A DNA stretch of 64,000 nucleotides from Nocardioides jiangxiensis. GTDB lineage: Bacteria; Actinomycetota; Actinomycetes; Propionibacteriales; Nocardioidaceae. The DNA lies in the NCBI RefSeq assembly GCF_030580915.1, contig NZ_JAUQTA010000001.1:372001-436000 (forward strand), given 5' to 3'. The first letter of the stretch is position 1. Each line of letters starts with the position of its first letter. Below the pieces are notes generated by a model that saw only the letters and a program-made list of their open reading frames with translations, ran no database searches and was not told where the DNA came from. Shown one piece after another: positions 42,420-55,011 of this stretch. The position numbers and the translations under genes are program-made.

Positions 42420-43199
42420 TCAGACGCGGGCGGTGTCCTTGCTCATCCGCCAGGCGGCGCCACCGACGAAGATCACCAGCCAGGCGATCGCGTTGACGAC
42501 GGCGTACCAGGGCAGGTCGCCGGTGAGCACGGAGCGCGAGACCATCGCCGGGCCGAACATCGGCGTGCAGGACGCGACCCACCACATCGTGCTGCCCTCG
42601 TCGATCGGGATGAACACGTTGCCGAGGAACGCCAGGAGCGCGAGCGCAGGTCCGAGCACCTGCATCGCGTTCTCCCCCGGCACCAGGTAGCCGACGAAGA
42701 CGCCGAGGGCCGCGAAGACGAGAGCACAGGCCAGCGTGAGGAGCGCGCTCGCGACCCAGATGCCCACCGGCATGTCCGGCTTGCCCTGCACCAGGCCGGC
42801 GATGTTGACGACGGTGATCGAGATCGCGCCGATGACGAGGGCGGTGATCGCCTTCACGGCGATGTAGGCGACCGGCTGCAGCGGGGTCAGCCGCAGCTGT
42901 CGCGACCAGCCCAGCGCCCGCTCGAGCGCGACGATCGCGCCCGCCGACGAGGCCGTCAGGGCCGCGCCGTAGAACGCCATCGACACCATGATGTACGCCG
43001 ACACGTTGCCGTGGCCGACCCGCTCGTCGGAGCCCTGGCCGCCGAAGGCGAAGAAGAGGGCCGCCGGGAAGATCAGGGTGAAGACGATGGTGCGCCGGTT
43101 GCGGAGCACGCGCAGCAGCTCGAGCCGCAGCAGCGTGGCGTTGAAGCCACCCATCGCGGGAACGCGCCGCGCTGCCGGGTCGTAGGTCGTCGTGCTCAT
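42420..43199 (-). CDS. ABC-2 type transporter permease
   Basis: A 259-residue six-helix permease of the ABC-2 (drug/polysaccharide export) type. After a polar N-terminus (LRLELLRVLRNRRTIVFTLIFPAALFFAFGG) the helices follow, with VPGENAMQVLGPALALLAFLGNVFIPIDE near 170 as the family signature. The ATG overlaps the ATPase gene stop by four bases, so the pair is one exporter. Likely exports a hydrophobic drug or a peptide; the substrate is not evident. Confidence 0.92.
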   Translation of the reverse strand: MSTTTYDPAARRVPAMGGFNATLLRLELLRVLRNRRTIVFTLIFPAALFFAFGGQGSDERVGHGNVSAYIMVSMAFYGAALTASSAGAIVALERALGWSRQLRLTPLQPVAYIAVKAITALVIGAISITVVNIAGLVQGKPDMPVGIWVASALLTLACALVFAALGVFVGYLVPGENAMQVLGPALALLAFLGNVFIPIDEGSTMWWVASCTPMFGPAMVSRSVLTGDLPWYAVVNAIAWLVIFVGGAAWRMSKDTARV

Positions 43200-44128
43200 G
43201 CGCGGGCCTCCTCGCGGGCCGGAGCGGCGTCGCCGGTGAGACTGAGGAACGCCTCCTCGATGCCCTTGGCGGTGATCTCGAGATCACGGGCGTCGGTCGC
43301 GGTCAGCAGGTGGCGTGCGACAACGTCGCTGTCGCGGGCGTGGGCGATCACCGCCTCGCCACGGACCTCCACGGCGTCCACGCCCGGCAGCGCACGCAGC
43401 TCCTCGGCGACGCCGCTGGCGTCTCCGACGGTGGCACGGACCGTGCGGCCGGACGACAGTGCCTTGATCTCCGAGCCCGAGCCGTCGGCGACCACCCTGC
43501 CGTGGCTGACCAGCACGATCCGGTCGGCGTACTGGTCGGCCTCCTCGAGGTAGTGCGTCGCGAAGAGGACGGTGCGTCCCCGCTCGGCGTCCTGCCGGAT
43601 CGCCGACCAGAACGACCTGCGTCCCTCGACGTCCATGCCCGTCGTGGGCTCGTCGAGCAGGAGCAGGGCAGGGTCCGGCAGCAGGGCCATCGCGAAGCGC
43701 AGCCGCTGCTGCTCGCCGCCGGAGCACTTGCCGACCTTCCGGTCCGCGATCGCGCTGATGCCGGCGCGCTCGAGCACCTCGTCGACAGGCGCAGCACCCG
43801 GGAAGAGGCTCGCCGTGTAGGCAACCGTCTCGCGCACGCTCAGGTCCTTGAGCAGACCGCCGGTCTGCATCACGGCCGAGATCAGCCCACGCGCGATCGC
43901 TGCGCGCGGCTCCAGCCCGAGCACCTCGACCTCGCCCGACGTGGGGCGGCTCAGCCCCAGGATCATGTCGATGGTGCTGGTCTTGCCGGCGCCGTTGGGG
44001 CCCAGGAACGCGACCACCTCACCCTGCTGCACGGTGAGGTCGATCCCGTCGACGGCGGTCACGGACCCGAACTTCTTGCGGACGCCGGAGAGGCTGATGG
44101 CCGGAGCGCTGGTCACAGGCGTCAGCAT
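43196..44128 (-). CDS. ABC transporter ATP-binding protein
   Basis: A 310-residue ATPase of the DrrA/CcmA type. Walker A is FLGPNGAGKTSTIDM near 43, the signature is KCSGGEQQRLRFAM near 138 (CSGGE in place of LSGGQ), Walker B is LLLLDEPTTGMD and the H-loop is FATHYLEEAD. A C-terminal extension (about 230-310) with EVRGEAVIAHARDSDVVARHLL is the regulatory tail typical of drug exporters. A TTG five codons upstream (44143) is an alternative start, but it falls in the stem of the hairpin at 44143-44173. Confidence 0.93.
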   Translation of the reverse strand: MLTPVTSAPAISLSGVRKKFGSVTAVDGIDLTVQQGEVVAFLGPNGAGKTSTIDMILGLSRPTSGEVEVLGLEPRAAIARGLISAVMQTGGLLKDLSVRETVAYTASLFPGAAPVDEVLERAGISAIADRKVGKCSGGEQQRLRFAMALLPDPALLLLDEPTTGMDVEGRRSFWSAIRQDAERGRTVLFATHYLEEADQYADRIVLVSHGRVVADGSGSEIKALSSGRTVRATVGDASGVAEELRALPGVDAVEVRGEAVIAHARDSDVVARHLLTATDARDLEITAKGIEEAFLSLTGDAAPAREEARA

Positions 44129-44142
44129 GCCTGATGCATGCA

Positions 44143-44173
44143 ACGAACGCCGGGCGAACCGCCCGGCGTTCGT
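44143..44173 (-). terminator. Hairpin terminator after the ARB_07466-like gene
   Basis: ACGAACGCCGGGCG (44143-44156) and CGCCCGGCGTTCGT (44160-44173) form a perfect 14-bp stem with an AAC loop, 24 bases after the stop of the upstream minus-strand gene. It separates that gene from the ABC transporter start at 44128. Confidence 0.8.
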
Positions 44174-44197
44174 GCGTGGTGCGTCGTGAGGTCCGCG

Positions 44198-45082
44198 TCA
44201 GTTGGTACGGACGTGCACGTGGTCGAAGTGGTTCGCGGTGAGCGAGCCACGGTCCGACATGCTCTTCCAGCCCACGCCCGGCTGCCAGATGCGCTGCCGG
44301 TAGATGATGTCGTTGAGGTTGAGCTCCGACGCGTGCGCGAGCAGGAAGTCGACGACGGCGTAACCGAGGGTGGTGTCGGAGACGGCGATCATCGCGTCGA
44401 TGGACGAGCCGTCGGCGTGCTCGCCGTGGTTGTCCCAGCCGCCGTACGTGGCGATCTGCGGGAACGCCGCGCACAGTGACCGCAGCGTGTAGGTCGCGTC
44501 GCGGGTCAGGCCCAGGTCACTGCCGCCGGTTGCGGCGCAGGGCGTCATCGACAGGCCCGAGGCAGCGACGATCGGCTTGGAGGAGGAGAGCTTGCCGGCC
44601 TCGACCCAGCGCGGCTCGCGGCTGCGGAGGATCTCCACGCGACCGTGGGCCTCGCGCCCGGTGACGAGCACCTCGGTGACGGCCTTGACGGTGCCCTTGG
44701 GGTTGGCGTCCTTGCCGGGGCCGGACCACAGCTTGAGGTCCTCGGTGGTCCACATCCGCACGTGTGCCTCGCGGACCGCCTTGTCGGTCGCGGCCTTGCG
44801 GGCGAGCCGGTCCGCCTCGGCCGGGGTCCAGGAGACGCGCGGCACGCTGCGGGAGACCTGCGGTGCACGGGTCGCGTCGGACGCGCTGGCGGCATCGGCG
44901 CTGAAGACGGCGCCGAGGTCGGCCTGCACCGGGGCGCCGCCGGCGGCGGCCACGCCGAGGCCCACAGGAGCCAGCGTGGCCACGAGGGCGAAGGGGGCGG
45001 CGATCTTCACGGCACGGCCGGAGATGCGGCCACGGAGGGGGGTCATGCGGGCAATCGGGCTCCGCTGGTGGCTGTCGGCCAC
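44198..45082 (-). CDS. Secreted protein with ARB_07466-like C-terminal domain
   Basis: A 294-residue exported protein. A basic N-terminus (RGRISGRAVK) and a hydrophobic run (IAAPFALVATLAPVGLGVAAAGG) make a signal peptide, followed by a linker, an SH3-like region with RMWTTEDLKLWSGPGK at about 108-160, and a C-terminal domain with HGEHADGSSIDAMI and HFDHVHVRTN. These His/Asp motifs resemble the metal site of M15-type peptidoglycan peptidases, so a wall-hydrolase role is plausible. The GTG at 45082 is favoured by AAGGA nine bases upstream. The 134-base region before it has no gene. Confidence 0.82.
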   Translation of the reverse strand: MADSHQRSPIARMTPLRGRISGRAVKIAAPFALVATLAPVGLGVAAAGGAPVQADLGAVFSADAASASDATRAPQVSRSVPRVSWTPAEADRLARKAATDKAVREAHVRMWTTEDLKLWSGPGKDANPKGTVKAVTEVLVTGREAHGRVEILRSREPRWVEAGKLSSSKPIVAASGLSMTPCAATGGSDLGLTRDATYTLRSLCAAFPQIATYGGWDNHGEHADGSSIDAMIAVSDTTLGYAVVDFLLAHASELNLNDIIYRQRIWQPGVGWKSMSDRGSLTANHFDHVHVRTN

Positions 45083-45216
45083 GGCGCTACGTCCTTAGCT
45101 CGGGGTCATGGGCTGGTGTCATGCAGCAGGGCCGCCTGTGGGCGACCCGGTGACCAGTTCACCATGCTTGCTCGCAGCTAGCATCATCCTGGGTCACAGC
45201 GGCGGCGTGAGAACGC

Positions 45217-46356
45217 TCACCCACCGGTGGTGTCGTGCGCGTCCTCGGAGATGACACACCCGTGCCCGTCCATGTCGTCCAGCCAGCCCTCGGGCAGCAC
45301 CACACGCTTGCGCGGGGCACCCTGGCGACCGCGGGGCGTACCCAGCTCGTTGACCGGGAACGGCGCCGTCGGGTCGAGCTCCGCGATCAGTGCATCGAGG
45401 TCGGCGAGGGTGTCGACGAGGGCCAGGCGGTGGCGCAGGTCGCCGCCGGCCGGGAAGCCCTTGAGGTACCAGGTGATGTGCTTGCGGATCTCCTTGCAGC
45501 CCCGCTCCTCCCCCATGTGCTCGGTCAGCAGCTCCGCGTGGCGTCGCAGCATCGCGCTCACCTCGCCGAGGTCAGGCAGCGTGGCCACCTCCTCGCCGTT
45601 GAACGCCGCGGCGAGGTCGCGGAAGAGCCATGGCCGGCCGAGGCATCCGCGGCCGACCACGACGCCGTCCACGCCGGTCTCCTCGACCATGCGGACCGCG
45701 TCGGCCGCCTCCCAGATGTCGCCGTTGCCGAGCACCGGGATGCCGACGCTCGCCTTGAGCTCGCCGATGGCGTCCCAGTCGGCCTGGCCGGAGTAGGCCT
45801 GCTCGACGGTGCGGCCGTGCAGGGCGATCGCGGCGCAGCCGCTCTCCTCGGCGATGCGGCCTGCGTCGAGGTAGGTGAGGTGCTCGGGGTCGATGCCCTT
45901 GCGGGTCTTCATCGTCACCGGCACGCCGTACGGCGTGGCTGCGCGCACGGCGTGATCGAGGATCTCGCCGAGCAGGTTACGCTTCCACGGCAGGGCGCCT
46001 CCGCCACCCTTGCGGGTCACCTTGGGCACCGGGCAGCCGAAGTTGAGGTCGATGTGCGCGACGCCGTACTCGTTGCAGAGGATCTCCGCGGCCTTGCCGA
46101 CGTAGACGGGGTCCGTGCCGTACAGCTGCACGCTGCGGACGCTCTCGAGCTCGTCGAAGACGAGCATCTTCTTCGTCGTCTCGTCACCCTCGACCAGGCC
46201 GCGGGAGGTGATCATCTCGCAGACGTACAGGCCCGCGCCCTGCTCCGCGCAGAGCCGGCGGTACGCCGCGTTGGTGATGCCCGCCATCGGCGCGAGGACG
46301 ACGGGTGTCTCGACGCGCAGGGACCCGAGCTGCAGGTGGGTGGGCAGGGACGACAT
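45217..46356 (-). CDS. dusB: tRNA-dihydrouridine synthase (DusB-like)
   Basis: A 379-residue FMN enzyme that reduces uridine in tRNA D-loops. Landmarks are VVLAPMAGITNAAYRRLC near 20, VQLYGTDPVYVGKAA, the catalytic cysteine region DLNFGCPVPKVTRKGGGGAL near 107, MKTRKG near 153 and GNGDIWEAADAVRMVEETGVDGVVVGRGCLGRPWLF near 215. It is slightly longer than E. coli DusB owing to a C-terminal extension with a KRVVLPEGWLDDM region. The Dus subgroup assignment (B) is from overall similarity. It is followed by the ARB_07466-like gene after the gap at 45083-45216. Confidence 0.93.
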   Translation of the reverse strand: MSSLPTHLQLGSLRVETPVVLAPMAGITNAAYRRLCAEQGAGLYVCEMITSRGLVEGDETTKKMLVFDELESVRSVQLYGTDPVYVGKAAEILCNEYGVAHIDLNFGCPVPKVTRKGGGGALPWKRNLLGEILDHAVRAATPYGVPVTMKTRKGIDPEHLTYLDAGRIAEESGCAAIALHGRTVEQAYSGQADWDAIGELKASVGIPVLGNGDIWEAADAVRMVEETGVDGVVVGRGCLGRPWLFRDLAAAFNGEEVATLPDLGEVSAMLRRHAELLTEHMGEERGCKEIRKHITWYLKGFPAGGDLRHRLALVDTLADLDALIAELDPTAPFPVNELGTPRGRQGAPRKRVVLPEGWLDDMDGHGCVISEDAHDTTGG

Positions 46357-46370
46357 GTCCCCATTCTCGC

Positions 46371-46391
46371 AGGAGGAAGGACCTTCCTCCT
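46371..46391. terminator. Perfect palindrome after the lipoprotein gene
   Basis: AGGAGGAAGG (46371-46380) and CCTTCCTCCT (46382-46391) are perfect inverted repeats around a single base. On the minus strand it begins 12 bases after the lipoprotein stop and ends 14 bases before the dusB start, so it is probably the terminator or, less likely, part of the dusB promoter. Confidence 0.6.
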
Positions 46392-46403
46392 CCGGCGGGG
46401 CTG

Positions 46404-47081
46404 TCAGCCCTTGCTCGGCGACGCCTTCGGCCGGGGCTTCGTGCCCGCCTTCTTCGTCGGCGTCGGAGACGGGCTCGGGGTGGTCACCTCGCCGGGCCAG
46501 GTGATCACGTCACCGACGGCGGGCTGCAGGATCATCTGGTCCACGGGAGCGGTGGGCACGTAGACCAGGCAGACCGTCGCCTTGGCGCCCTTGGCGAACT
46601 TCGTGGGCAGGACGCCGCGCGGGCACTTGTCGAACTTCATGTCGGCGCGCAGGTCCGCCGGCGGGTTGAGCAGGTCCGTGCCCTCGTCCAGGAAGAGCGG
46701 CAGGCGGCTCACCGGGACACCGCCGAGGTCCGTGGTGCCGAGGTTCTCGACCGCGACGGTCACGTAGTAGAGGTGCGGGTCCTCGGGCTTCGGCGTGATC
46801 CTGATCCGCGCGATGTCGGCCTTGCTGCCCTGCACGATCTTCGTGACCGCGACCGAGACGATCCCCTTGGTGTTCTGGTCAGGGGCCCAGGTGAGCTTCG
46901 CTGCCTCGCCGAGGTCGAGGTGCTGCCCGCTCGGGGTCAGCGTGACGCCCGCGGTCACCGTCGGCTTCGCGCTCGGCTCCGCGTCCTTCCTGGCGTTGCC
47001 CCCGCACCCGGTGAGACCGAGGGAGAGCGCCAGGACGGCGGCAGAGCCAGCAAGAAAGCGACGGTGTCCGCGAGAGGTCAT
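46404..47081 (-). CDS. Secreted lipoprotein of unknown function
   Basis: A 225-residue lipoprotein: basic N-terminus, hydrophobic run SAAVLALSLGLTGC with the lipobox LTGC at about 21-24, then a linker and a domain with LDLGEAAKLTWAPDQN, YYVTVAVENLGTTDLGG and KATVCLVYVPTAPVDQM. The core resembles DUF4352-like beta-sandwich lipoproteins. A Pro/Thr/Ser/Lys-rich tail (about 200-225) ends the protein. The ATG at 47081 has CACAAT six bases upstream. Function not assigned. Confidence 0.8.
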   Translation of the reverse strand: MTSRGHRRFLAGSAAVLALSLGLTGCGGNARKDAEPSAKPTVTAGVTLTPSGQHLDLGEAAKLTWAPDQNTKGIVSVAVTKIVQGSKADIARIRITPKPEDPHLYYVTVAVENLGTTDLGGVPVSRLPLFLDEGTDLLNPPADLRADMKFDKCPRGVLPTKFAKGAKATVCLVYVPTAPVDQMILQPAVGDVITWPGEVTTPSPSPTPTKKAGTKPRPKASPSKG

Positions 47082-47087
47082 GCGGGC

Positions 47088-47093
47088 ATTGTG
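47088..47093 (-). promoter_or_regulatory. Leaderless -10 element of the lipoprotein gene
   Basis: CACAAT on the minus strand (47093-47088) precedes the ATG at 47081 by six bases. The glyS stop is only 13 bases upstream of it. Confidence 0.4.
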
Positions 47094-47105
47094 CACCCGC
47101 CCGGC

Positions 47106-48506
<1,401 letters not shown>

Positions 48507-48600
48507 GATGGCTCTCCTGTGTTCTTGCGGACCGGCTGGCTGCCGGCTCGTGCCGCAGAAGCGTACCGATCCGGTGCGTGGCCGCGCGCACGTGGGGACT

Positions 48601-48606
48601 TAGGGT
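48601..48606 (+). promoter_or_regulatory. Leaderless -10 element of the APC permease gene
   Basis: TAGGGT (48601-48606) is followed by seven bases and the ATG at 48614, with no ribosome-binding sequence between. Confidence 0.5.
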
Positions 48607-48613
48607 GAGCGCC

Positions 48614-50575
48614 ATGACGACGACGCCCACGCCGACGCCGCCTCGACGTACGCTCCGCGACTGGTTCCTCGAGGGTGACCGGCCCGAGCCGGAGGGCTTC
48701 TACGAGTCCGAGGCGCACGTCGAGGCACAGCACCACACGCATGCCTGGTGGAAGGTCATGTGCCTCACCGGCGTCGACTACTTCTCGACGCTCGGCTACC
48801 AGCCGGGCATCGCCGCCCTGGCCGCCGGCGCGCTCTCCCCCATCGCGACGCTCGTCCTCGTCCTGATCACGCTCTTCGGCGCCCTGCCGATGTACCGCCG
48901 GGTCGCCCAGGAGAGCCCGCACGGCGACGGCTCCCTCTCCATGCTGGAGCGGCTGCTGGCCTACTGGCCGAGCAAGCTGCTCGTCCTGGCCCTGATCGGC
49001 TTCGTCGCCACCGGCTTCGTCATCACCATGACCCTGTCGGCCGCCGACGCGGCGGCCCACATGATCGAGAACCCGTTCCTGCACGACGCCCTGAGCGGCG
49101 GCCAGATCTGGGTGACACTCGGCCTCCTGGCGCTGCTCGGCGCCGTCTTCCTCAAGGGCTTCAACGAGGCGATCGGCATCGCCGTCGTCATCGTCGTGGC
49201 CTACCTGGGCCTCTCGTCGGTCGTCATCGTCAACGGGCTCGCGGCCATCGTGCAGGAGCCCTCCCTGCTCGACGACTGGTGGGGCAACGTCACGCTCGAC
49301 CACTCCGCGCCGTTCGGGATCATCGGCGCCTCGCTGCTGGTCTTCCCGGCACTCGCGCTCGGCCTCTCCGGCTTCGAGACCGGCGTCGTCGTGATGCCGC
49401 TGGTCAAGGGCGACCCCGACGACAAGCCGCGCCGCCCGAAGGGCCGGATCCGCAACGCGAAGAAGCTGCTCACCACGGCGGCCGCGATCATGAGCGTCCT
49501 GCTGCTCAGCTCCTCGCTGGTCACCACGGTGCTCATCCCGCACGAGGCCTTCGAGGACGGCGGTCCGGCCAACGGTCGCGCGCTCGCCTACCTGGCTCAC
49601 TCGCGGCTGGGTGACGGTTTCGGCACGGCGTACGACGCCTCGACGATCGCGATCCTCTGGTTCGCCGGCGCCTCGGCGATGGCGGGCCTGCTCAACATCG
49701 TTCCCCGCTACCTGCCGCGCTACGGCATGGCACCGGACTGGGCCCGCTCGGTGCGGCCGCTGGTCGTGCTCTTCACCGGCATCGCCGCCGTCGTCACGCT
49801 CGCCTTCCGGGCCGACGTCGACGAGCAGGCCGGCGCCTACGCCACCGGCGTCCTCGCCCTGATGACGTCGGCCGCCGTCGCCGTGACGCTGACGGAGTGG
49901 CGGCGCCGCCACCGCCCGCTCGCGGCGTTCTTCGGCGTGATCAGCGCGATCTTCATCTACACGATCAGCGTGACGATCGTCGACCGACCCGAGGGCCTCC
50001 TCATCGCACTCGTCTTCGTGCTGATGATCCTGGTGATCTCCGTGATCAGCCGGATCCGCCGCGCCACCGAGCTGCGCGTGCAGGGCGTCCACCTGGACGC
50101 CGGCGCCCAGCAGATCGTGGACACGGCCATCGGCGACCCCCGACCCATCCGGTTCATCGCCAACAAGCTCCAGGCCGGCGACGACCTCGAGTACGACGCC
50201 AAGATGGCCGAGGTCCAGCTCGACAACCACCTCGGCGACCACGAGGACCGGATCTTCCTGGAGGTCGCGGTCACCGACGCGAGCGACTTCGCGGGAGTCG
50301 TCGAGGTCACCAGCGTGCAGGTGGGTCGACACCGGGTGCTGCGCGCGACGGGCCCGTCCGTGCCGAACACGATCGCCGCCTTCCTCCTGCACGTGCGGGA
50401 CCTCGACCAGCAGGTGCCCCACGTCTACTTCGAGTGGAGCGAGCGCTCGCCGGGCGAGAACGTCATGCGCTTCCTGCTCGCCGGCGAGGGCGACATCCCG
50501 CCGCTGACGCACGAGATCCTGCGCAAGGCCGAGCCGGACGAGTCGCGCCGCCCCCAGGTCCACGTCGGCGGCTGA
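48614..50575 (+). CDS. APC superfamily amino acid permease with cytosolic C-terminal domain
   Basis: A 653-residue transporter. About 60 residues of acidic N-terminus lead to roughly 12 membrane helices, with [25 protein letters not shown] near 60 as the APC unwound helix 1 and [17 protein letters not shown] near 255. The C-terminal 150 residues are soluble, start [18 protein letters not shown], and contain [15 protein letters not shown] and [13 protein letters not shown]. The transported substrate is not known; potassium transporters of the KUP type were considered but the motifs fit APC better. Confidence 0.88.
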   Translation: MTTTPTPTPPRRTLRDWFLEGDRPEPEGFYESEAHVEAQHHTHAWWKVMCLTGVDYFSTLGYQPGIAALAAGALSPIATLVLVLITLFGALPMYRRVAQESPHGDGSLSMLERLLAYWPSKLLVLALIGFVATGFVITMTLSAADAAAHMIENPFLHDALSGGQIWVTLGLLALLGAVFLKGFNEAIGIAVVIVVAYLGLSSVVIVNGLAAIVQEPSLLDDWWGNVTLDHSAPFGIIGASLLVFPALALGLSGFETGVVVMPLVKGDPDDKPRRPKGRIRNAKKLLTTAAAIMSVLLLSSSLVTTVLIPHEAFEDGGPANGRALAYLAHSRLGDGFGTAYDASTIAILWFAGASAMAGLLNIVPRYLPRYGMAPDWARSVRPLVVLFTGIAAVVTLAFRADVDEQAGAYATGVLALMTSAAVAVTLTEWRRRHRPLAAFFGVISAIFIYTISVTIVDRPEGLLIALVFVLMILVISVISRIRRATELRVQGVHLDAGAQQIVDTAIGDPRPIRFIANKLQAGDDLEYDAKMAEVQLDNHLGDHEDRIFLEVAVTDASDFAGVVEVTSVQVGRHRVLRATGPSVPNTIAAFLLHVRDLDQQVPHVYFEWSERSPGENVMRFLLAGEGDIPPLTHEILRKAEPDESRRPQVHVGG

Positions 50576-50596
50576 CGCCGACACGCCGGCCGACTC

Positions 50597-50638
50597 TTGA
50601 CCGGACGGTCACGTGCGGCGACTATGACAGTCGTCATA
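50597..50638 (+). promoter_or_regulatory. Two palindromes and a -35 before the molybdopterin oxidoreductase
   Basis: TGACC-GGAC-GGTCA (50598-50611) overlaps the -35-like TTGACC (50597-50602), and TATGAC-AGTC-GTCATA (50623-50638) covers the expected -10 region. Both are exact inverted repeats with 4-base spacers. The TetR regulator at 53102 is the obvious candidate to bind one of them. Confidence 0.6.
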
Positions 50639-50663
50639 ACCGTCGTACGCCGAGGAGCCGACC

Positions 50664-53101
<2,438 letters not shown>

Positions 53102-53105
<4 letters not shown>

Positions 53106-53653
53106 GTGTCCGGGACACGATGGTCGCGAGCGCTGCGGCCCTGTTCCGCCAGCGCGGTGTCGCGGGCACGTCCCTGCGCGACGTCGTCGCGCACGCCGGC
53201 GCGCCCCGTGGGTCGATCTACCACCACTTCCCCGGCGGCAAGGCCGAGCTCGCGAACGCCGCCACGGACCTGGCCGGCGGATTCATCGAGCGCCTCCTCA
53301 CCGGGGTCCTGGACAGCGGGGATCCCGCTGGGGCGATCACCGCGTTCGTCGACTACTGGAGCCGGTCTCTGACCGCGCACGACTTCGCCGACGGCTGCCC
53401 CGTCGCGGCAGCGGCGGTGTCGTCCGACGAGACCGCAGGCGCCCGAGCCCGAGCGGGTCGCGCTTTCGCCCGCTGGCAGGAGCAGCTCGCGACCGCGCTC
53501 ATGGCGCGGGGCATGGCGTCGGACCTCGCCGTCGACCGCGCCGGGCTGGCGATCGCCGCCGTCGAGGGAGCGCTCCTCGTCGCGCGTGCCCAGCGGAGCA
53601 CGGAGCCCCTCGAGCGGGTGGCGCGCCAGCTCACACCGCTGCTCGCGAGCTGA
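53102..53653 (+). CDS. TetR/AcrR family transcriptional regulator
   Basis: A 183-residue regulator: HTH in FRQRGVAGTSLRDVVAHAGAPRGSIYHHFPGGKAEL, then a ligand-binding domain with GCPVAAAAVSSDETAG and the C-terminal AVEGALLVARAQRSTEPLERVARQL. This is the LmrA/YxaF-like subgroup by the GCPV motif. It is translationally coupled (ATGA) to the oxidoreductase gene upstream, and palindromic sites in front of that gene suggest a shared autoregulated operon. Confidence 0.93.
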
Positions 53654-53662
53654 GCACCCGGG

Positions 53663-54910
53663 TCACCAGGCAGCGCGGCGACGACCCTGCGTGCGGGGTC
53701 CGCTGACCGTCAGGGCCGCGATCACCGTCGTCGCCGGCATCGCCAGGACCAGGCCGATGCTCGAGGCGAGCGTCATCACGCACTCCTCGGCGAACTGCTC
53801 GGTGAGCAGCATGTCGAGGAGCGTGCGGTCGTAGAGCGCCACGAACAGCAGCGTCGTCAGCGCCGTGCCGGCGTACACGAAGACGATGGTGTAGATCGCC
53901 GAGGCGATGTGGTCGCGCCCGATGCGCATGGCACTGGTGTAGATCTCGCGCCGGGTCATCGTGGCGGACGCAGCCCGCAGCTCCCAGACGGCCGAGGCCT
54001 GGGTGATCGTGACGTCGTTGAGGACGCCGAGGCCGGCCACCACGATCGCCGCGACCATCAGCGCACGGAAGTCGAGGTCTCCCGCATAGGTCCGCAGCGG
54101 GTCGCTGGCCTCGGCTCCGAGGCCGCTCAACCGCGACCAGCCCACCGCCTGGAGACCGAGGAGCGCGGTGACGCCGAGTCCGACGAACGTGCCCGCCAGG
54201 GCGGTGCTCGTCCGCACGGACAGCCCGTGGGCGGCGTAGAGGACGACGAACATGATCGTCGCCGAGGCGGTGAGTGCGACCGGCACGGGCGCATGGCCCT
54301 CGAGCAGCGCCGGCACCATCCAGAAGCCGACGACCAGGACCGCGATCCCGAGGCCGAGCAGCGCCATCAGTCCTCGCCACCGGGCCACCAGCAGCACCAC
54401 CAGCACGAACGCCGCGAGGAGCAGGCCGACCGGCACGCTGCGCTGGGTGCCGAAGTAGGAGTAGACCGTCGTGCCGTCCGGGGTCGGCACCTTGGCCAGC
54501 GTCACCCGGTCGCCCGCGCGCAGGCCCGACCGCGTGGCTCCCGGCTCCGCCTGCACGTCGACCTTCGTCCCGTCGGCGAGCTTGACGGTGAGGCCGTCAC
54601 AGCCCTGGGGCATGGTCGGCGCGTCGGCCGGATCGGCGTTCGGGTCGATGACGGGGCACGGACGGTGCGCGTCCACGACGGTCGCCGACGGGTAGGTCAC
54701 GCCGGTGGCGGCGTACTGCGCATGGGGCCGGTGGCCGTCTGGCCAGAGCTGGACCAGCCCGACCACCGTGGCGATCGCCGCGAGGACGAGGAAGGCGAAG
54801 AGGGCCCGGCGCGGCGTCGCCGCCGTGCGCACGTCCGCGAAGGCGGCCGCATCGTGCCCGTGGGAGTGCCCGTGCGAGTGCGCGTGGGAGTGACCGTGCG
54901 TGTGCGCCAT
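53663..54910 (-). CDS. YibE/F family membrane protein with His-rich N-terminus
   Basis: A 415-residue protein. Residues 2-21 are histidine-rich (HTHGHSHAHSHGHSHGHD), a probable zinc-binding tail. A membrane helix follows near 40-60, then an extracytoplasmic domain with CPVIDPNADPADAPTMPQGCDG (two cysteines) and DRVTLAKVPTPDG, and seven or eight helices with GWSRLSGLGAEASDPLR and VAGLGVLNDVTITQASAVWEL, the YibE/F signature. It is divergent from znuA with Zur boxes between them. The family's transport role is unknown; zinc is implied by the context. Confidence 0.9.
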   Translation of the reverse strand: MAHTHGHSHAHSHGHSHGHDAAAFADVRTAATPRRALFAFLVLAAIATVVGLVQLWPDGHRPHAQYAATGVTYPSATVVDAHRPCPVIDPNADPADAPTMPQGCDGLTVKLADGTKVDVQAEPGATRSGLRAGDRVTLAKVPTPDGTTVYSYFGTQRSVPVGLLLAAFVLVVLLVARWRGLMALLGLGIAVLVVGFWMVPALLEGHAPVPVALTASATIMFVVLYAAHGLSVRTSTALAGTFVGLGVTALLGLQAVGWSRLSGLGAEASDPLRTYAGDLDFRALMVAAIVVAGLGVLNDVTITQASAVWELRAASATMTRREIYTSAMRIGRDHIASAIYTIVFVYAGTALTTLLFVALYDRTLLDMLLTEQFAEECVMTLASSIGLVLAMPATTVIAALTVSGPRTQGRRRAAW

Positions 54911-54973
54911 GGCGCGAAGCCTGCCACCTGGCCCGAACCCGCCGACGAGACCCGGCGGCCGGAACGCCAACAG

Positions 54974-55011
54974 TTGACAACGATTCTCAAATCGAGTGAG
55001 AATTGTTCTCA
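54974..55011. promoter_or_regulatory. Two Zur boxes over the znuA promoter
   Basis: TGACAACGATTCTCA (54975-54989; arms match at five of six bases) and TGAGAATTGTTCTCA (54997-55011; arms perfect) start 22 bp apart. A TTGACA -35 (54974-54979) overlaps the first, and GAGAAT (54998-55003), 18 bases on, is the -10 inside the second. The last A of the second box is the first base of the znuA ATG. The boxes also face the divergent YibE/F gene. Confidence 0.85.

Noticed and set aside
45083..45216. c-di-AMP (ydaO-type) riboswitch upstream of the ARB_07466-like gene
   Set aside because: The conserved GGGGTGAA-type and GAACC-type segments are not seen in the expected order, so I do not annotate it.
48507..48610. 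T-box leader for glyS
   Set aside because: Only about 100 bases of leader exist and no T-box consensus or specifier loop is visible. Actinobacterial T-boxes are also limited mainly to ileS.
48614..50575. KUP-type potassium transporter
   Set aside because: The overall pattern of helices and the first-helix motif fit the APC superfamily amino acid permeases better, and the typical KUP signature is absent.
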